Assembly: GCA_023369685.1 (NCBI GenBank)
Contig: SACZ01000001.1
Span: 558,381 to 622,380, forward strand
DNA from: Prolixibacteraceae bacterium JC049
Lineage (GTDB): Bacteria > Bacteroidota > Bacteroidia > Bacteroidales > Prolixibacteraceae
DNA length: 64,000 bases
Direction: 5' to 3'
The position numbers and the translations under genes were made by a program. The notes beneath the pieces are model-generated. The model saw only the letters and a list, made by a program, of their open reading frames with translations. It searched no databases and was not told the DNA's origin. Of the stretch, positions 1 to 9,090 are shown in pieces (the first letter of the stretch is position 1; each line of letters begins with the position of its first letter).

Positions 1-22
1 TCAAAATAAATCTCTATTCAGT

Positions 23-1255
23 ATGACTAAAAACAAACAGCACGACATTGATTTTGCATTAGATCATGTTGCCGATTCGGGGAAAAAAGGCTTTTGGGCC
101 ATGTTGGTGGTAATGCTTGGTTTTACCTTTTTCTCGGCCAGTATGTGGTCAGGAGGAACTCTGGGAGCAGGACTAACTGCCGGAGAGTTTTTTACAGCGG
201 TATTGGCAGGTAACTTAATTTTGGGAGTGTACACCGGATTATTGGCATATATTGCCTCAAAAACCGGATTATCTACCCACCTTTTGGCACGTTACTCTTT
301 TGGTGAAAAAGGCTCGTTTTTGCCTTCCTTCTTGTTGAGTATTACTCAGGTAGGATGGTTTGGTGTAGGTGTAGCCATGTTTGCACTTCCGGTACAGAAA
401 GCAACTGGCTGGGACTTAAACCTTATTATCGCCGTTTCTGGGTTGGTAATGACTTTTACCGCATGGTTCGGAATTAAAGCACTTACTGTGTTAAGCTTTG
501 TGGCTGTGCCTTCTATTGCCATTTTGGGAACCACATCGGTGGGAACTGCTTTTAATGAATTTGGTGGTTTAGAAGCATGGATGAACATTGTTCCTGAAAA
601 ACCAATTACCTTGGTGGCTGCCATTGGTATTTGTGTGGCTTCGTTTATTAGTGGAGGTACATTAACTCCCGACTTTACTCGTTTTTCGAAGAGTAGTAAG
701 ATTTCAGTAAGTACCACTATTATTGCTTTTTTCCTAGGAAACACATTGATGTTTTTGTTTGGTGCAGTAGGAGCTGCCTTCTATCAACAAGCTGATATTA
801 GTGATGTATTGATGAAGCAGGGAATGATTGTTTGGGCAATGATTATTCTGGGACTGAATATTTGGACAACCAACGATAATGCATTGTATGCATCGGGATT
901 AGGATTCTCGAATATTACTAAATTTCCGAAGAAAGCAGTAGTGATTTTCAATGGAGTACTGGGAACATTATTGGCACTTTATTTATACAATAACTTTGTC
1001 GGATGGTTGAGTTTCTTGAATACCATGTTGCCTTCAATTGGTGGTGTTTTAATTGCCGACTACTATCTAATTAGAAAGAGAAACTATAAAAAACTGTCGG
1101 AAACTTCGTTTAAAACTGTTCGCTGGACCTCTATTGCAGCATGGGGAGCAGGAGTATTAGCCGCTAAGTTTATTCCAGGAATTGCACCTGTAAATAGCGT
1201 TGTTGCTGCAGTAGCTGTATATTATATACTAGAGAAATTTGTGGTGAAAGAATAG
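23..1255 (+). CDS. codB: Cytosine permease, NCS1 family
   Basis: Inner-membrane transporter of the NCS1 family, expected to import cytosine with a proton or sodium ion. The 410 residues are almost entirely hydrophobic helices (about 12), the usual size for CodB. The N-terminal part (GFTFFSASMWSGGTLGAG near residues 33-50) matches the conserved TM1 region of the cytosine permease branch. A stem-loop with a T tract follows the stop. No cytosine deaminase is visible in the window; one could lie just upstream of base 1. Specificity for cytosine rather than another nucleobase is inferred from family resemblance. Confidence 0.88.
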   Translation: MTKNKQHDIDFALDHVADSGKKGFWAMLVVMLGFTFFSASMWSGGTLGAGLTAGEFFTAVLAGNLILGVYTGLLAYIASKTGLSTHLLARYSFGEKGSFLPSFLLSITQVGWFGVGVAMFALPVQKATGWDLNLIIAVSGLVMTFTAWFGIKALTVLSFVAVPSIAILGTTSVGTAFNEFGGLEAWMNIVPEKPITLVAAIGICVASFISGGTLTPDFTRFSKSSKISVSTTIIAFFLGNTLMFLFGAVGAAFYQQADISDVLMKQGMIVWAMIILGLNIWTTNDNALYASGLGFSNITKFPKKAVVIFNGVLGTLLALYLYNNFVGWLSFLNTMLPSIGGVLIADYYLIRKRNYKKLSETSFKTVRWTSIAAWGAGVLAAKFIPGIAPVNSVVAAVAVYYILEKFVVKE

Positions 1256-1283
1256 TATCGATCCAAAATAAATATATAAAATG

Positions 1284-1319
1284 AAAACATTCTTGTATTA
1301 ATATATGAGAATGTTTTTT
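1284..1319 (+). terminator. Rho-independent terminator after codB
   Basis: Arms 1284-1293 and 1308-1317 form a perfect 10-bp AT-rich stem (AAAACATTCT/AGAATGTTTT) ending in a T run, 28 bases after the codB stop. Confidence 0.6.
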
Positions 1320-1461
1320 GTTTTGATATACAGGGTGTTGTGATTTTTAATTTTGCGAAAAACTTTGTTTCTTTACTTAAGAGAATTGTTCTTTCTCTTC
1401 TTATTATTACTCAATGTGCAGAATGATTGTGAATAGTTAATCGTACCTAAAGATTAAAGAA

Positions 1462-4281
1462 ATGAAGAAAATTGAGTCTTTCCTAACCAACAAGTTTCAT
1501 TTAATACTACTCTGTCTGCTGATCCCTTATTGGGGAATTAGTCAAAATGATTATCAGAAGTTTCAAAGGGAAAATCCTGACTGGAAATTATCTCTGCATC
1601 CGGAAACTGAGCAAATAAACAGTGCATACGGAAAAGCAGTAGTATTGAATGATTTTTCGACTATTACTAACGAAAATGTAGAGCAGGCATGTTTGGCCTT
1701 TATGCAGAAGTATCCGTTGTTATTCAATATGCCATTAGAGGAGATGGCCTTAAAGGGGATACAGAATTACAATGGCAAGTTTTATGTGTTTTTTGAACAG
1801 TCAATAAATGAAGTAAAAGTTGTAGATTCTAAGCTGAATTTTGTAATACACGAAACTGGTAAGGTAATGGCTTTCGGAATGAATTGGTTTTATGCCGATG
1901 AAACTGAAAGTCGTGCACCTAAAAATCAATTGTCAAGTGGTGGTATTATTACAACAGTACATGCCACTTTCCCTTCGGAAAACTATAACGTAACAGCTAA
2001 AAATATAAATGCAAGAGATAGCTATGTTGTTGTATCTCGTAATGGATTAAGAGAACTGGTACGTTGTCGAGAATTTATAGTTGAAGGAAGAAGTGTCGCT
2101 CAAAAAGAATTAATCTTTGTTGATGTAAGTAGTGGAGCCATAGTAAAGCGCGTTAATCAGATTTTTGATTACAGCAAGAATGTTACAGGCTTGGTGAAAC
2201 CAAGGTTGGTAGGTGATGATAACAGAGCAGTTGCTATTCCCTATTTAAACCTTACCATTAATGGTAATGAATATACTACCAATAGCGAAGGTGTTATTGA
2301 TGATTTACAAGAAGCCGAAAGCTATGAGGTCACCACTCAGTTGAGAGGAACTTATATTAAAATGACAGGTGTCTCAGAGACAGGTAGTACTGATGAGAAT
2401 ACTGGCAATATAACATTGACAGATGAAAGTCGATTGGGAGAACGTAATATCTTCTATCATGCGAATAAGGCACGAGAAATAATAACTAGTGTTGATCCCA
2501 ATTTTACAGCTATTAATGTCTGCTTTTCGGCTTCAATAAGCAGTTCATCTCATTGTAATGCTTATTATAATAGAAGAGCTAATGAAAACGAAGTTGGTAA
2601 TTTTGTGTTTCATACAGCCGGAAGTGTAGGGAGTTATTCTTGTCACGACTTTGCATTGAGCCCCAGTGTTATTTATCATGAGTATGGTCATGCTATAAAC
2701 GATTATATTTTCATTCAGTTGGGACAAGAAGGAATGAACAATGAAACCTGTCAGGAAGGATTGGCTGATTTGTTTAGCGCATTAATACTGGATGAATCGG
2801 AAGTGGGCAGAGATGTTTATATAGATGGAGCAGAGCAACGAATTCGAAACTTGGATAATTCATTGCGTTACCCTGAGGATTTCAGAAAAACGGATGGACA
2901 TTATTCCGGACAGATATTAAGTGGAGCATTTTGGGATATTAAAAAAGCAATAGGAAAAGATGCTGTTGCACGATTGAGTCATTTTGCGAAGTATGCTATG
3001 CCTGATGATGTAAATACCCGATTGGCTTTTTCTGAATGGTTTTTGGCAACAATGATTGCTGACGATAACGATGGCGACTTGTCTACTTTATCTTCCAATC
3101 AGAATATAATAATTGATGCATTTAATGCACATGGGATAGGTACAGATTTATATTTGTCGAATTCATTTGAACACACTCGAATTGCCAATACAGAAGATAC
3201 CGAAAATAGCTACCAAGGGGTATTTCGTTTTAATGCTGTTGGTGCTACAGATCTGAATGATATAACCATTGTATATACCAAAGATCATTTTGAAACCAAT
3301 AATGAACTACATCCGGAGAAAACAGAAAATGGATATCGATTTAATATTCCTGCTCAAGAGGAAGGTTCGCTAGTAGAATATTATTTTAAAATACTTGATC
3401 GAAAAACAGGAAAAACATTGACTTTTCCTGAAGGGTATCCGGACTCAGCTCAGCCATATAAATTTTTAGTTGGTTTTACTCAGTTGTTTATAGATGATTT
3501 TTCGACAAACAGGGGGTGGACTTTTGAAAGCACAACAGATGCTCCATGGGTAATTGGTGTTCCTGAGCATGAGACCATGTCGGATAATGGGGGTAGAGTT
3601 ACATTGACATTACAACCAGTTGGAGACAGGCATAGTGAAACCGGGCAATGTTTGTTTACCGGAGATAATGGGAAATTAGCTACGCATAATAATTCAGTTA
3701 TAAGCCCATTGTTTGATTGTAGTGGAAACTCAAAGGTGGTAGTTTCTTATTATGATTGGTTTTTTGCGCACAAAGATACAGGAACATATTCATTTTATAT
3801 TTCTAATGATGGTGGCACCAATTGGACATTAATTCAGGAGTTGGAGAGTGAAGCCAGAGTATGGGAGAATCAATTTTTTGAATTAGGGAATTATGTTACA
3901 GGAGATTTCTCTCAAATAAAGTTCAAATTTGTAACAAATGGTGAAGGAGCAACAATGAATGCATTGATTGATGACTTTGAATTGCTAGGGTTAAGAATAC
4001 CTACAAACATCAATCAGAAAGAACTGGCAGAGCAGATAAACATTGCTCCTAATCCAGTGAAAGATATCTGTTACCTTAATGTGAGCGGATACAAAAGTAG
4101 TGTTGCTAAAATTGAAGTATACGATACTTACGGAAGATTGCTTGAAAGTATTGAAGGCAATGCACTGCAAGGTGAAAGTAGAATTAGTATCGATACAAAA
4201 GATTATAAGTCTCAGCTTTTGTTTGTTGTAGTTACTTTTGATAATGGAGTGAAACGGCGATTGAAACTATTAAAGATTTAG
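1462..4281 (+). CDS. Secreted fungalysin/thermolysin-like zinc metalloprotease with T9SS sorting domain
   Basis: Predicted extracellular metalloprotease. It has an N-terminal signal peptide (cleavage near ISQ, residue 28), an FTP-like propeptide region to about residue 150, then a catalytic domain with the zinc motif HEYGH at 406-410 and a downstream ligand motif QEGLAD with Glu432. This arrangement (HExxH, then E-x-x-x-D) is that of the M4/M36 gluzincins. Residues about 690-850 look like a beta-sandwich accessory domain. The C-terminus (INIAPNPVKD to the final basic KLLKI, about 860-939) is a type A type IX secretion sorting domain, so the protein is probably exported by T9SS and anchored or released at the surface. 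Monocistronic, with its own terminator. Confidence 0.88.
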   Translation: MKKIESFLTNKFHLILLCLLIPYWGISQNDYQKFQRENPDWKLSLHPETEQINSAYGKAVVLNDFSTITNENVEQACLAFMQKYPLLFNMPLEEMALKGIQNYNGKFYVFFEQSINEVKVVDSKLNFVIHETGKVMAFGMNWFYADETESRAPKNQLSSGGIITTVHATFPSENYNVTAKNINARDSYVVVSRNGLRELVRCREFIVEGRSVAQKELIFVDVSSGAIVKRVNQIFDYSKNVTGLVKPRLVGDDNRAVAIPYLNLTINGNEYTTNSEGVIDDLQEAESYEVTTQLRGTYIKMTGVSETGSTDENTGNITLTDESRLGERNIFYHANKAREIITSVDPNFTAINVCFSASISSSSHCNAYYNRRANENEVGNFVFHTAGSVGSYSCHDFALSPSVIYHEYGHAINDYIFIQLGQEGMNNETCQEGLADLFSALILDESEVGRDVYIDGAEQRIRNLDNSLRYPEDFRKTDGHYSGQILSGAFWDIKKAIGKDAVARLSHFAKYAMPDDVNTRLAFSEWFLATMIADDNDGDLSTLSSNQNIIIDAFNAHGIGTDLYLSNSFEHTRIANTEDTENSYQGVFRFNAVGATDLNDITIVYTKDHFETNNELHPEKTENGYRFNIPAQEEGSLVEYYFKILDRKTGKTLTFPEGYPDSAQPYKFLVGFTQLFIDDFSTNRGWTFESTTDAPWVIGVPEHETMSDNGGRVTLTLQPVGDRHSETGQCLFTGDNGKLATHNNSVISPLFDCSGNSKVVVSYYDWFFAHKDTGTYSFYISNDGGTNWTLIQELESEARVWENQFFELGNYVTGDFSQIKFKFVTNGEGATMNALIDDFELLGLRIPTNINQKELAEQINIAPNPVKDICYLNVSGYKSSVAKIEVYDTYGRLLESIEGNALQGESRISIDTKDYKSQLLFVVVTFDNGVKRRLKLLKI

Positions 4282-4314
4282 TGCCGTAAAGGAGTATTAA
4301 ATTTGTAAATAAAG

Positions 4315-4360
4315 AAAGAGTGATAATCAGTATGGCCACTGTTTATCACTCTTTTCTTTT
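4315..4360 (+). terminator. Rho-independent terminator after the metalloprotease
   Basis: Perfect 12-bp stem, arms 4315-4326 (AAAGAGTGATAA) and 4343-4354, followed by a T-rich tract. Confidence 0.75.
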
Positions 4361-4531
4361 ATCCCTGTTTTTCGACGCTTAGGGATATACAACCTAATTG
4401 AAAAATGACTTACGTTTATCTAATTATTTCTGATACAAAAATAGCAGGTAGATAGTAGTTCGCCAATCCCCTAAAGTGGGGGTTTTTATTGTGGTTGTAT
4501 CACTATTATTGAGTATAGGATTGATTGATTT

Positions 4532-4765
4532 CTATGTTTGCTGCTTTAATCGGACATATTTTACCGGTGGATCTATTTTTTCATCGGTACGTATCTCCAG
4601 CAAAGCTTCGTATTGTTTTAAAAACTTTATCAATTTTCCGTATTTGATATTACGATGTCGAAGAGCACCTCCAAAATCAGCCAAATTACACCAGCCATCA
4701 TCCTGACCTATCATCTCCAGAATTTGCCTGAAAAGTTGTTCCATATTCTGCTTGTCATTCTCCAT
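4532..4765 (-). CDS. Small LOTUS/OST-HTH-like protein
   Basis: A 77-residue protein with no signal peptide. After a short acidic start, residues about 10-73 read as one winged-helix unit: LFRQILEMIGQDDGWCNLAD, then GALRHRNIKYGKLIKFLKQY, then a short strand pair ending VKYVRLK. The order (helix, D-G-W-x-x-L-A-x-x-G, a helix with Y-x-K-L-x-x-F-L, then beta wing) resembles the OST-HTH/LOTUS RNA-binding fold, which normally ends longer NYN-nuclease proteins. It is chosen over the opposite-strand frame because its composition is protein-like and that frame's is not. The fold assignment is by eye and moderate. Function unknown. Confidence 0.6.
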   Translation of the reverse strand: MENDKQNMEQLFRQILEMIGQDDGWCNLADFGGALRHRNIKYGKLIKFLKQYEALLEIRTDEKIDPPVKYVRLKQQT

Positions 4766-4921
4766 AACGCATCCTTTTATGATTCAACATCTAATTTCAA
4801 AACTAAATATAATTAAAAATGAAATTAACATGAACTTTCACCATTCTAAATTTTACAAAAAGACTTTAAATACATAAAAAAGTAAAAGCAGAATGTGTTG
4901 CTTTTCTTGAAGTTGGAGTAT

Positions 4922-4953
4922 AAAAAAGGCTATCTGCCTTATTGCAAATAGCC
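4922..4953 (-). terminator. Rho-independent terminator after the HEAT-repeat gene
   Basis: On the minus strand, arms 4953-4944 and 4937-4928 form a 10-bp stem (one G-U) with a 6-base loop, followed directly by six T. It lies 28 bases past the stop of the minus-strand gene. Confidence 0.8.
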
Positions 4954-4981
4954 CGCTTTATATAGATCAAGATCTTGTGTA

Positions 4982-5509
4982 CTAATTTTCGGCAGGGAAA
5001 ATGTTTGGAATAATTGATATTAGTGCTTCTAAAAATGGTTTGCGATCGTCGGTTGCAGTTGCAATAGCAGCTTGCACTTTCTGAACCTCTGCTTTCTTAT
5101 CAATTTCAGAGATGTTTCCCTCCATATTTTCAACAACAGTGAAAGCTTCAAGGGCTACCATATAATCGCCACTATTGATTACAATATCCACAAATACACT
5201 TATGTGAGGACAGAAATCCAACCCATTTTCCCAACAAGAAGCCACTAACTTTTCTCGCACATCAGTTAAGCTTTCATTTTGAATGGCTTCTACCAGATAA
5301 GGAATAATGTCTTTGTGTTTTATTTCACACAATAGTTTGGTAATTCGTAGTTGTACAGCTTCATCAGTGTTAGACTGAAGAACCTGAACCAATTCAGGAA
5401 AATAACTACTGTTTCCTTTTTCGGCAATTTGCTCAATTGCATTTAGCACAGCTTGCGGATTCGATGAATGCAAGCCTTTTATCCACTCTTCATTGAGTTT
5501 GTTCGTCAT
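4982..5509 (-). CDS. HEAT-repeat protein
   Basis: A 175-residue cytoplasmic protein made of about four helical hairpin repeats. The units NPQAVLNAIEQIAEKGNSSY, TDEAVQLRITKLLCEIKHKD and SLTDVREKLVASCWENGLDF have the spacing of HEAT/Armadillo-like repeats (two amphipathic helices, conserved small residues and Asp/Arg at turns). Such short repeat proteins are usually scaffolds, and no catalytic residues are visible. It is monocistronic and ends at a strong terminator. No specific partner can be named. Confidence 0.72.
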   Translation of the reverse strand: MTNKLNEEWIKGLHSSNPQAVLNAIEQIAEKGNSSYFPELVQVLQSNTDEAVQLRITKLLCEIKHKDIIPYLVEAIQNESLTDVREKLVASCWENGLDFCPHISVFVDIVINSGDYMVALEAFTVVENMEGNISEIDKKAEVQKVQAAIATATDDRKPFLEALISIIPNIFPAEN

Positions 5510-5662
5510 AATTGTTTATTCTGAATTTGATTACAAATTTAATGAAACAATTAAATAAATCTTTACCGGCAATATTTGATGTTGTTGTAAGTTGGATATT
5601 AGGTGAGATTTAATAGTTGATTATTAATCTCTATAAGGAGACTAAAATGGGCTGAGGTTGAT

Positions 5663-5687
5663 TACCTTTGTGCCCGATTTAAAGGAG
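5663..5687 (+). promoter_or_regulatory. -7 element and Shine-Dalgarno of the MATE gene
   Basis: TACCTTTG at 5663-5670 matches the Bacteroidota -7 consensus TAnnTTTG; no good -33 TTTG is seen. AAGGAG at 5682-5687 sits 7 bases before the ATG, a real Shine-Dalgarno sequence, which is uncommon in this phylum. Confidence 0.4.
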
Positions 5688-5694
5688 AAGTGAA

Positions 5695-7050
5695 ATGGCA
5701 AAGCAGACGAATGAATTAGCAACAACAGGGGTCGGACGATTAATGTGGAAGTACTTTCTGCCGGCTTTTGTGGGAGTTATGGCTAATTCGCTATACAATA
5801 TTGTAGACCGTATTTTTATTGGACAGGGAGTGGGTTCCATCGCATTGTCGGGAGTGAGTGTTGTATTTCCTGTGATGGTAATTATTATGGGATTCGGTAT
5901 GTTGATTGGCATTGGTGCCAGTGTGCAGATTTCACTATTTCTTGGAAAGAATCAGAAAGACAAGGCAGAACAAGTGTTAGGAAATTCGGTCTGGTTAATT
6001 TTAATTTCATCGGCTGTGGTTACGGCCATTGGTTTCTTAATAAAGAATCCGATGTTGGAGCTGTTTGGTGCTACAGACGAAACCATGGGATATGCCAATG
6101 AATACCTGAATATTATTCTGGCAGGTGTATTTTTCCAAATGTTGGGTTTCTCTCTGAATAGTATGATTCGCGCAGAAGGAAGTGCTCGGATAGCCATGTA
6201 TTCAATGCTTTTAAGTGCCGGTGCTAATATTTTACTGGATTATCTATTCATTTTTCATTTGAATATGGGAGTGAAAGGAGCTGCTTATGCCACCATTATT
6301 GCCATGTTTATTTTGTGTATTTGGGTACTTGCTCATTTCCGAAGCAGACGTTCTGTAATTCAACTTAAGCAGTGTGGAATGAAGCTGGATAAAGAGATTG
6401 TGTTAGCAATTATTGCCATTGGAATGGCTCCTTTTATTATGCAAATAGCAGCTAGTATTGTACAAGGAGTTTACAATTTGCAGTTGATTAAATACGGCGG
6501 AGATGTGGCAGTGGCAGCCATGGGGATTGTAATGAGTGTGATTGTATTTATTCTGATGATTGTGGTGGCTTTGAATATGGCCGCACAGCCTATTATTGGT
6601 TACAATTACGGGGCAAAGGCCTACGATAGAGTTGTCAAATCGGTGAAAATTGGTATTGTCGCTGCTACCATAATATCTGTTGCCGGCTGGGCCTTGGTTT
6701 TGTTATTTCCCGGAGCAATTGTAAAAGCTTTTAATGGGGAAGATGCTGATTTATTAAGAATCGGAAAACAAGGATTGCAGATCTTCATGATTATGCTTCC
6801 AATTGTTGGTTTTCAGATAATTATTTCCAACTATTTCCAATCAATTGGTAAAGCCAAAATTGCTACTGTTTTGACATTGATGAGGCAAGTGGTATTTATG
6901 CTGCCAGCCATTTTTATATTCTCGAACTGGTTTCAGTTAAAAGGAATTTGGATGGCAGGACCTGTTTCTGATACACTATCAGCAGTAGTTGTTTTGATTT
7001 ATACTGTAATAGAGTGGAGAAGATTGAAAGTTAAACTAGCTGCTTCATAG
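5695..7050 (+). CDS. MATE family multidrug/Na+ efflux pump
   Basis: A 451-residue polytopic inner-membrane protein, the normal length for the MATE family, with about 12 membrane helices in two homologous halves. Conserved features include the early NIVDRIFIGQGVG segment (TM1-TM2, as in NorM/DinF proteins) and the matching second-half segment AAQPIIGYNYGAK. It should exchange cations for drugs or metabolites; the substrate cannot be read from sequence. It converges on the sigma-54 activator gene, with only 57 bases between the stops and no clear terminator. Confidence 0.9.
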   Translation: MAKQTNELATTGVGRLMWKYFLPAFVGVMANSLYNIVDRIFIGQGVGSIALSGVSVVFPVMVIIMGFGMLIGIGASVQISLFLGKNQKDKAEQVLGNSVWLILISSAVVTAIGFLIKNPMLELFGATDETMGYANEYLNIILAGVFFQMLGFSLNSMIRAEGSARIAMYSMLLSAGANILLDYLFIFHLNMGVKGAAYATIIAMFILCIWVLAHFRSRRSVIQLKQCGMKLDKEIVLAIIAIGMAPFIMQIAASIVQGVYNLQLIKYGGDVAVAAMGIVMSVIVFILMIVVALNMAAQPIIGYNYGAKAYDRVVKSVKIGIVAATIISVAGWALVLLFPGAIVKAFNGEDADLLRIGKQGLQIFMIMLPIVGFQIIISNYFQSIGKAKIATVLTLMRQVVFMLPAIFIFSNWFQLKGIWMAGPVSDTLSAVVVLIYTVIEWRRLKVKLAAS

Positions 7051-7107
7051 ACACAGAAAAAAGGAATCCTGGCTCAGGGAAAAAGGAGAAAACAGGTCAT
7101 TGTGATT

Positions 7108-8907
7108 TTATAAATCGATTTGATGTTTTTTCAGTTTTAGATAAAGCGTATTTCTGCTAATCCCTAGTGATTTAGCTACTTTCGACATATTTCGATTAAG
7201 AGAGTGAATACGTTGAATGATCACCTCTTTTTCGATATCCTGCATGGTGCCTTCAAGTGTTACTTGAGAATGGTTCGTTTGTTCGGGCAGAGAGACAATA
7301 GTACGCTTTTGAGGCTCTTTTCTATCGAAGTTAACCTTCCCGTTCAGGTTGATGAACTTCTCGGCAAAGTTTTCTAATTCACGAATATTCCCGGGCCATT
7401 CGTAGTTGATTAGTTTACTATGAACTTCAGGAGTAATGGTTGGGATATTTTTCTCCAAACGAACTGCTTTGGCACTTAAAAAGTAGCGAAACAGCGGAAT
7501 AATATCTTCTTCTCTTCTGCGTAGCGATGGAATGGTTAATGGAATAACATTCAGTCGGAAAAATAAATCGAGCCTGAAGTTGCCTTTATCCACCTCTTCT
7601 TGTAAATTTTTATTGGTGGCAGCAATTATTCGCACATCTACTGGTATCTCTTTTTCTCCGCCAAGGCGTGTAATGGTTCCCTCTTGCAACGCTCGAAGCA
7701 ACCTCACCTGCATTCCCATTGGCATTTCTCCAATTTCATCGAGGAATAGCGTACCCTTATTGGCCAGTTCGAATTTTCCCGGATGCCCACTTTTCTTGGC
7801 ACCGGTAAAAGCTCCTGGGTCATAGCCAAAAAGCTCCGATTCTATTAACGACTCTGAAAGTGCACCGCAGTTAATGGCCACGAAGCCATATTCGCTACGT
7901 CTACTACCATTGTGGATAGACTGAGCAATAACTTCTTTACCTGTACCACTTTCTCCCATTAAAAGAATGGTGGATGGACTGTCGGCAATGGTTTTAGCAT
8001 ATCCAATCAATTCACTCATGTTTGGACTTTGAGCTACCATGTCGTCGAAGGTGTAACGTGCCTGCATACCTGTGTATTTATTTACCAGGTTAATTACACG
8101 TTCCATAGCTCTGAATGACAATACTACTCCCAGTAGTTCGTTACTGCCATCTACATCTAAAATAGGGAGACAGTTGAACACAAATTTATTGCCTAAATGA
8201 CGGAATTCTAGCTCTTCATTCAATAAGCGTCTGCCTTCTTTAATTTGTTGAAAGATAGATTTCCAGTTGATTAGAATATCTTCAATGGAAGTGTCCAAAA
8301 GATCTCTACGACGGATGTTTACACGGCGACAAGCTGCATCGTTAACAAACTGTATGTTACCTTCTAAGTCCATTGCAAAAACACCAAACTCAAGGCTATT
8401 GGTAATGGCATAAATAAACTGCTTATTGTCGTGCAATTTGTGCAATAACAGTTCGCTAGATAGCTTATTCTGAATGGCCATGATAGCCGAGTCGACCAGT
8501 GCCCAAATGTGTTTGTGTACATTCTCGAATTTACCAATAAGATGAATATTACCCACTTTCTTCCTTCGTTGGGCGTAGATAGGAGCTTGAATACCTGTCC
8601 AACTTTTGGAGCGATATATTAAATGCTCTCGACTATATTCCTCGTTGGGTTTATTGAATGAAATAAGTTTGTTTTGGGTAAGCGAATGGTTGATTTTAAA
8701 TCCATATTTACCTGCTACTCTTCGTAACTCTTGATCACCAGATACATTTATAATTTTATTCTGACTATCGGTCAACACTATAACATATCGATATTCTCCT
8801 AAAAAGGAGTATAGGCGATCGATAATTGGTGCTGAAATATCTGTTAGAACAGCGTCCCAATTAAATGTTCTTGTAAGCCTTGGTGATGGACTACTAGAGT
8901 TAGTCAT
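7108..8907 (-). CDS. Sigma-54-dependent transcriptional activator (GAF-like/PAS, AAA+, Fis HTH)
   Basis: A 599-residue enhancer-binding protein. The N-terminal ~190 residues look like the GAF-type sensor of AcoR/DhaR-type activators, followed by a PAS domain (about 195-300, beginning AITNSLEFGVFAMDLEGNIQ). The AAA+ core has the Walker A segment LLMGESGTGKEV, the sigma-54 contact loop GAFTGA, Walker B GTLFLDEIGEMP and an arginine-finger region. The C-terminus is a Fis-type helix-turn-helix (MSKVAKSLGISRNTLYLKLK). I place the start at the ATG at 8907. A longer frame to 9015 would add an unlikely hydrophobic leader (LSFIQYFFSSFVLN). No receiver domain is present, so it senses a ligand directly. 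Its target is not evident in the window. Confidence 0.88.
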   Translation of the reverse strand: MTNSSSPSPRLTRTFNWDAVLTDISAPIIDRLYSFLGEYRYVIVLTDSQNKIINVSGDQELRRVAGKYGFKINHSLTQNKLISFNKPNEEYSREHLIYRSKSWTGIQAPIYAQRRKKVGNIHLIGKFENVHKHIWALVDSAIMAIQNKLSSELLLHKLHDNKQFIYAITNSLEFGVFAMDLEGNIQFVNDAACRRVNIRRRDLLDTSIEDILINWKSIFQQIKEGRRLLNEELEFRHLGNKFVFNCLPILDVDGSNELLGVVLSFRAMERVINLVNKYTGMQARYTFDDMVAQSPNMSELIGYAKTIADSPSTILLMGESGTGKEVIAQSIHNGSRRSEYGFVAINCGALSESLIESELFGYDPGAFTGAKKSGHPGKFELANKGTLFLDEIGEMPMGMQVRLLRALQEGTITRLGGEKEIPVDVRIIAATNKNLQEEVDKGNFRLDLFFRLNVIPLTIPSLRRREEDIIPLFRYFLSAKAVRLEKNIPTITPEVHSKLINYEWPGNIRELENFAEKFINLNGKVNFDRKEPQKRTIVSLPEQTNHSQVTLEGTMQDIEKEVIIQRIHSLNRNMSKVAKSLGISRNTLYLKLKKHQIDL

Positions 8908-9090
8908 GGTAAAAGTGTAATAATTCAGGACAAAACTACTAAAAAAGTATTGAATAAAGGAAAGTAGCTTGATGGAGAAAAGGCAATACGGCGTAGTTAA
9001 AAAAACAATTACCAAAGAATTCTAAAAGGGGTAAGAATCTTTGGTAATCGATAATTGTTCTATAAAAATGTCAACCTATAAATGTGAAAA

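Noticed and set aside
4476-4706. 76-codon plus-strand frame opposite the LOTUS-like gene
   Set aside because: Composition is not protein-like and it lies antisense to a better frame; treated as a shadow.
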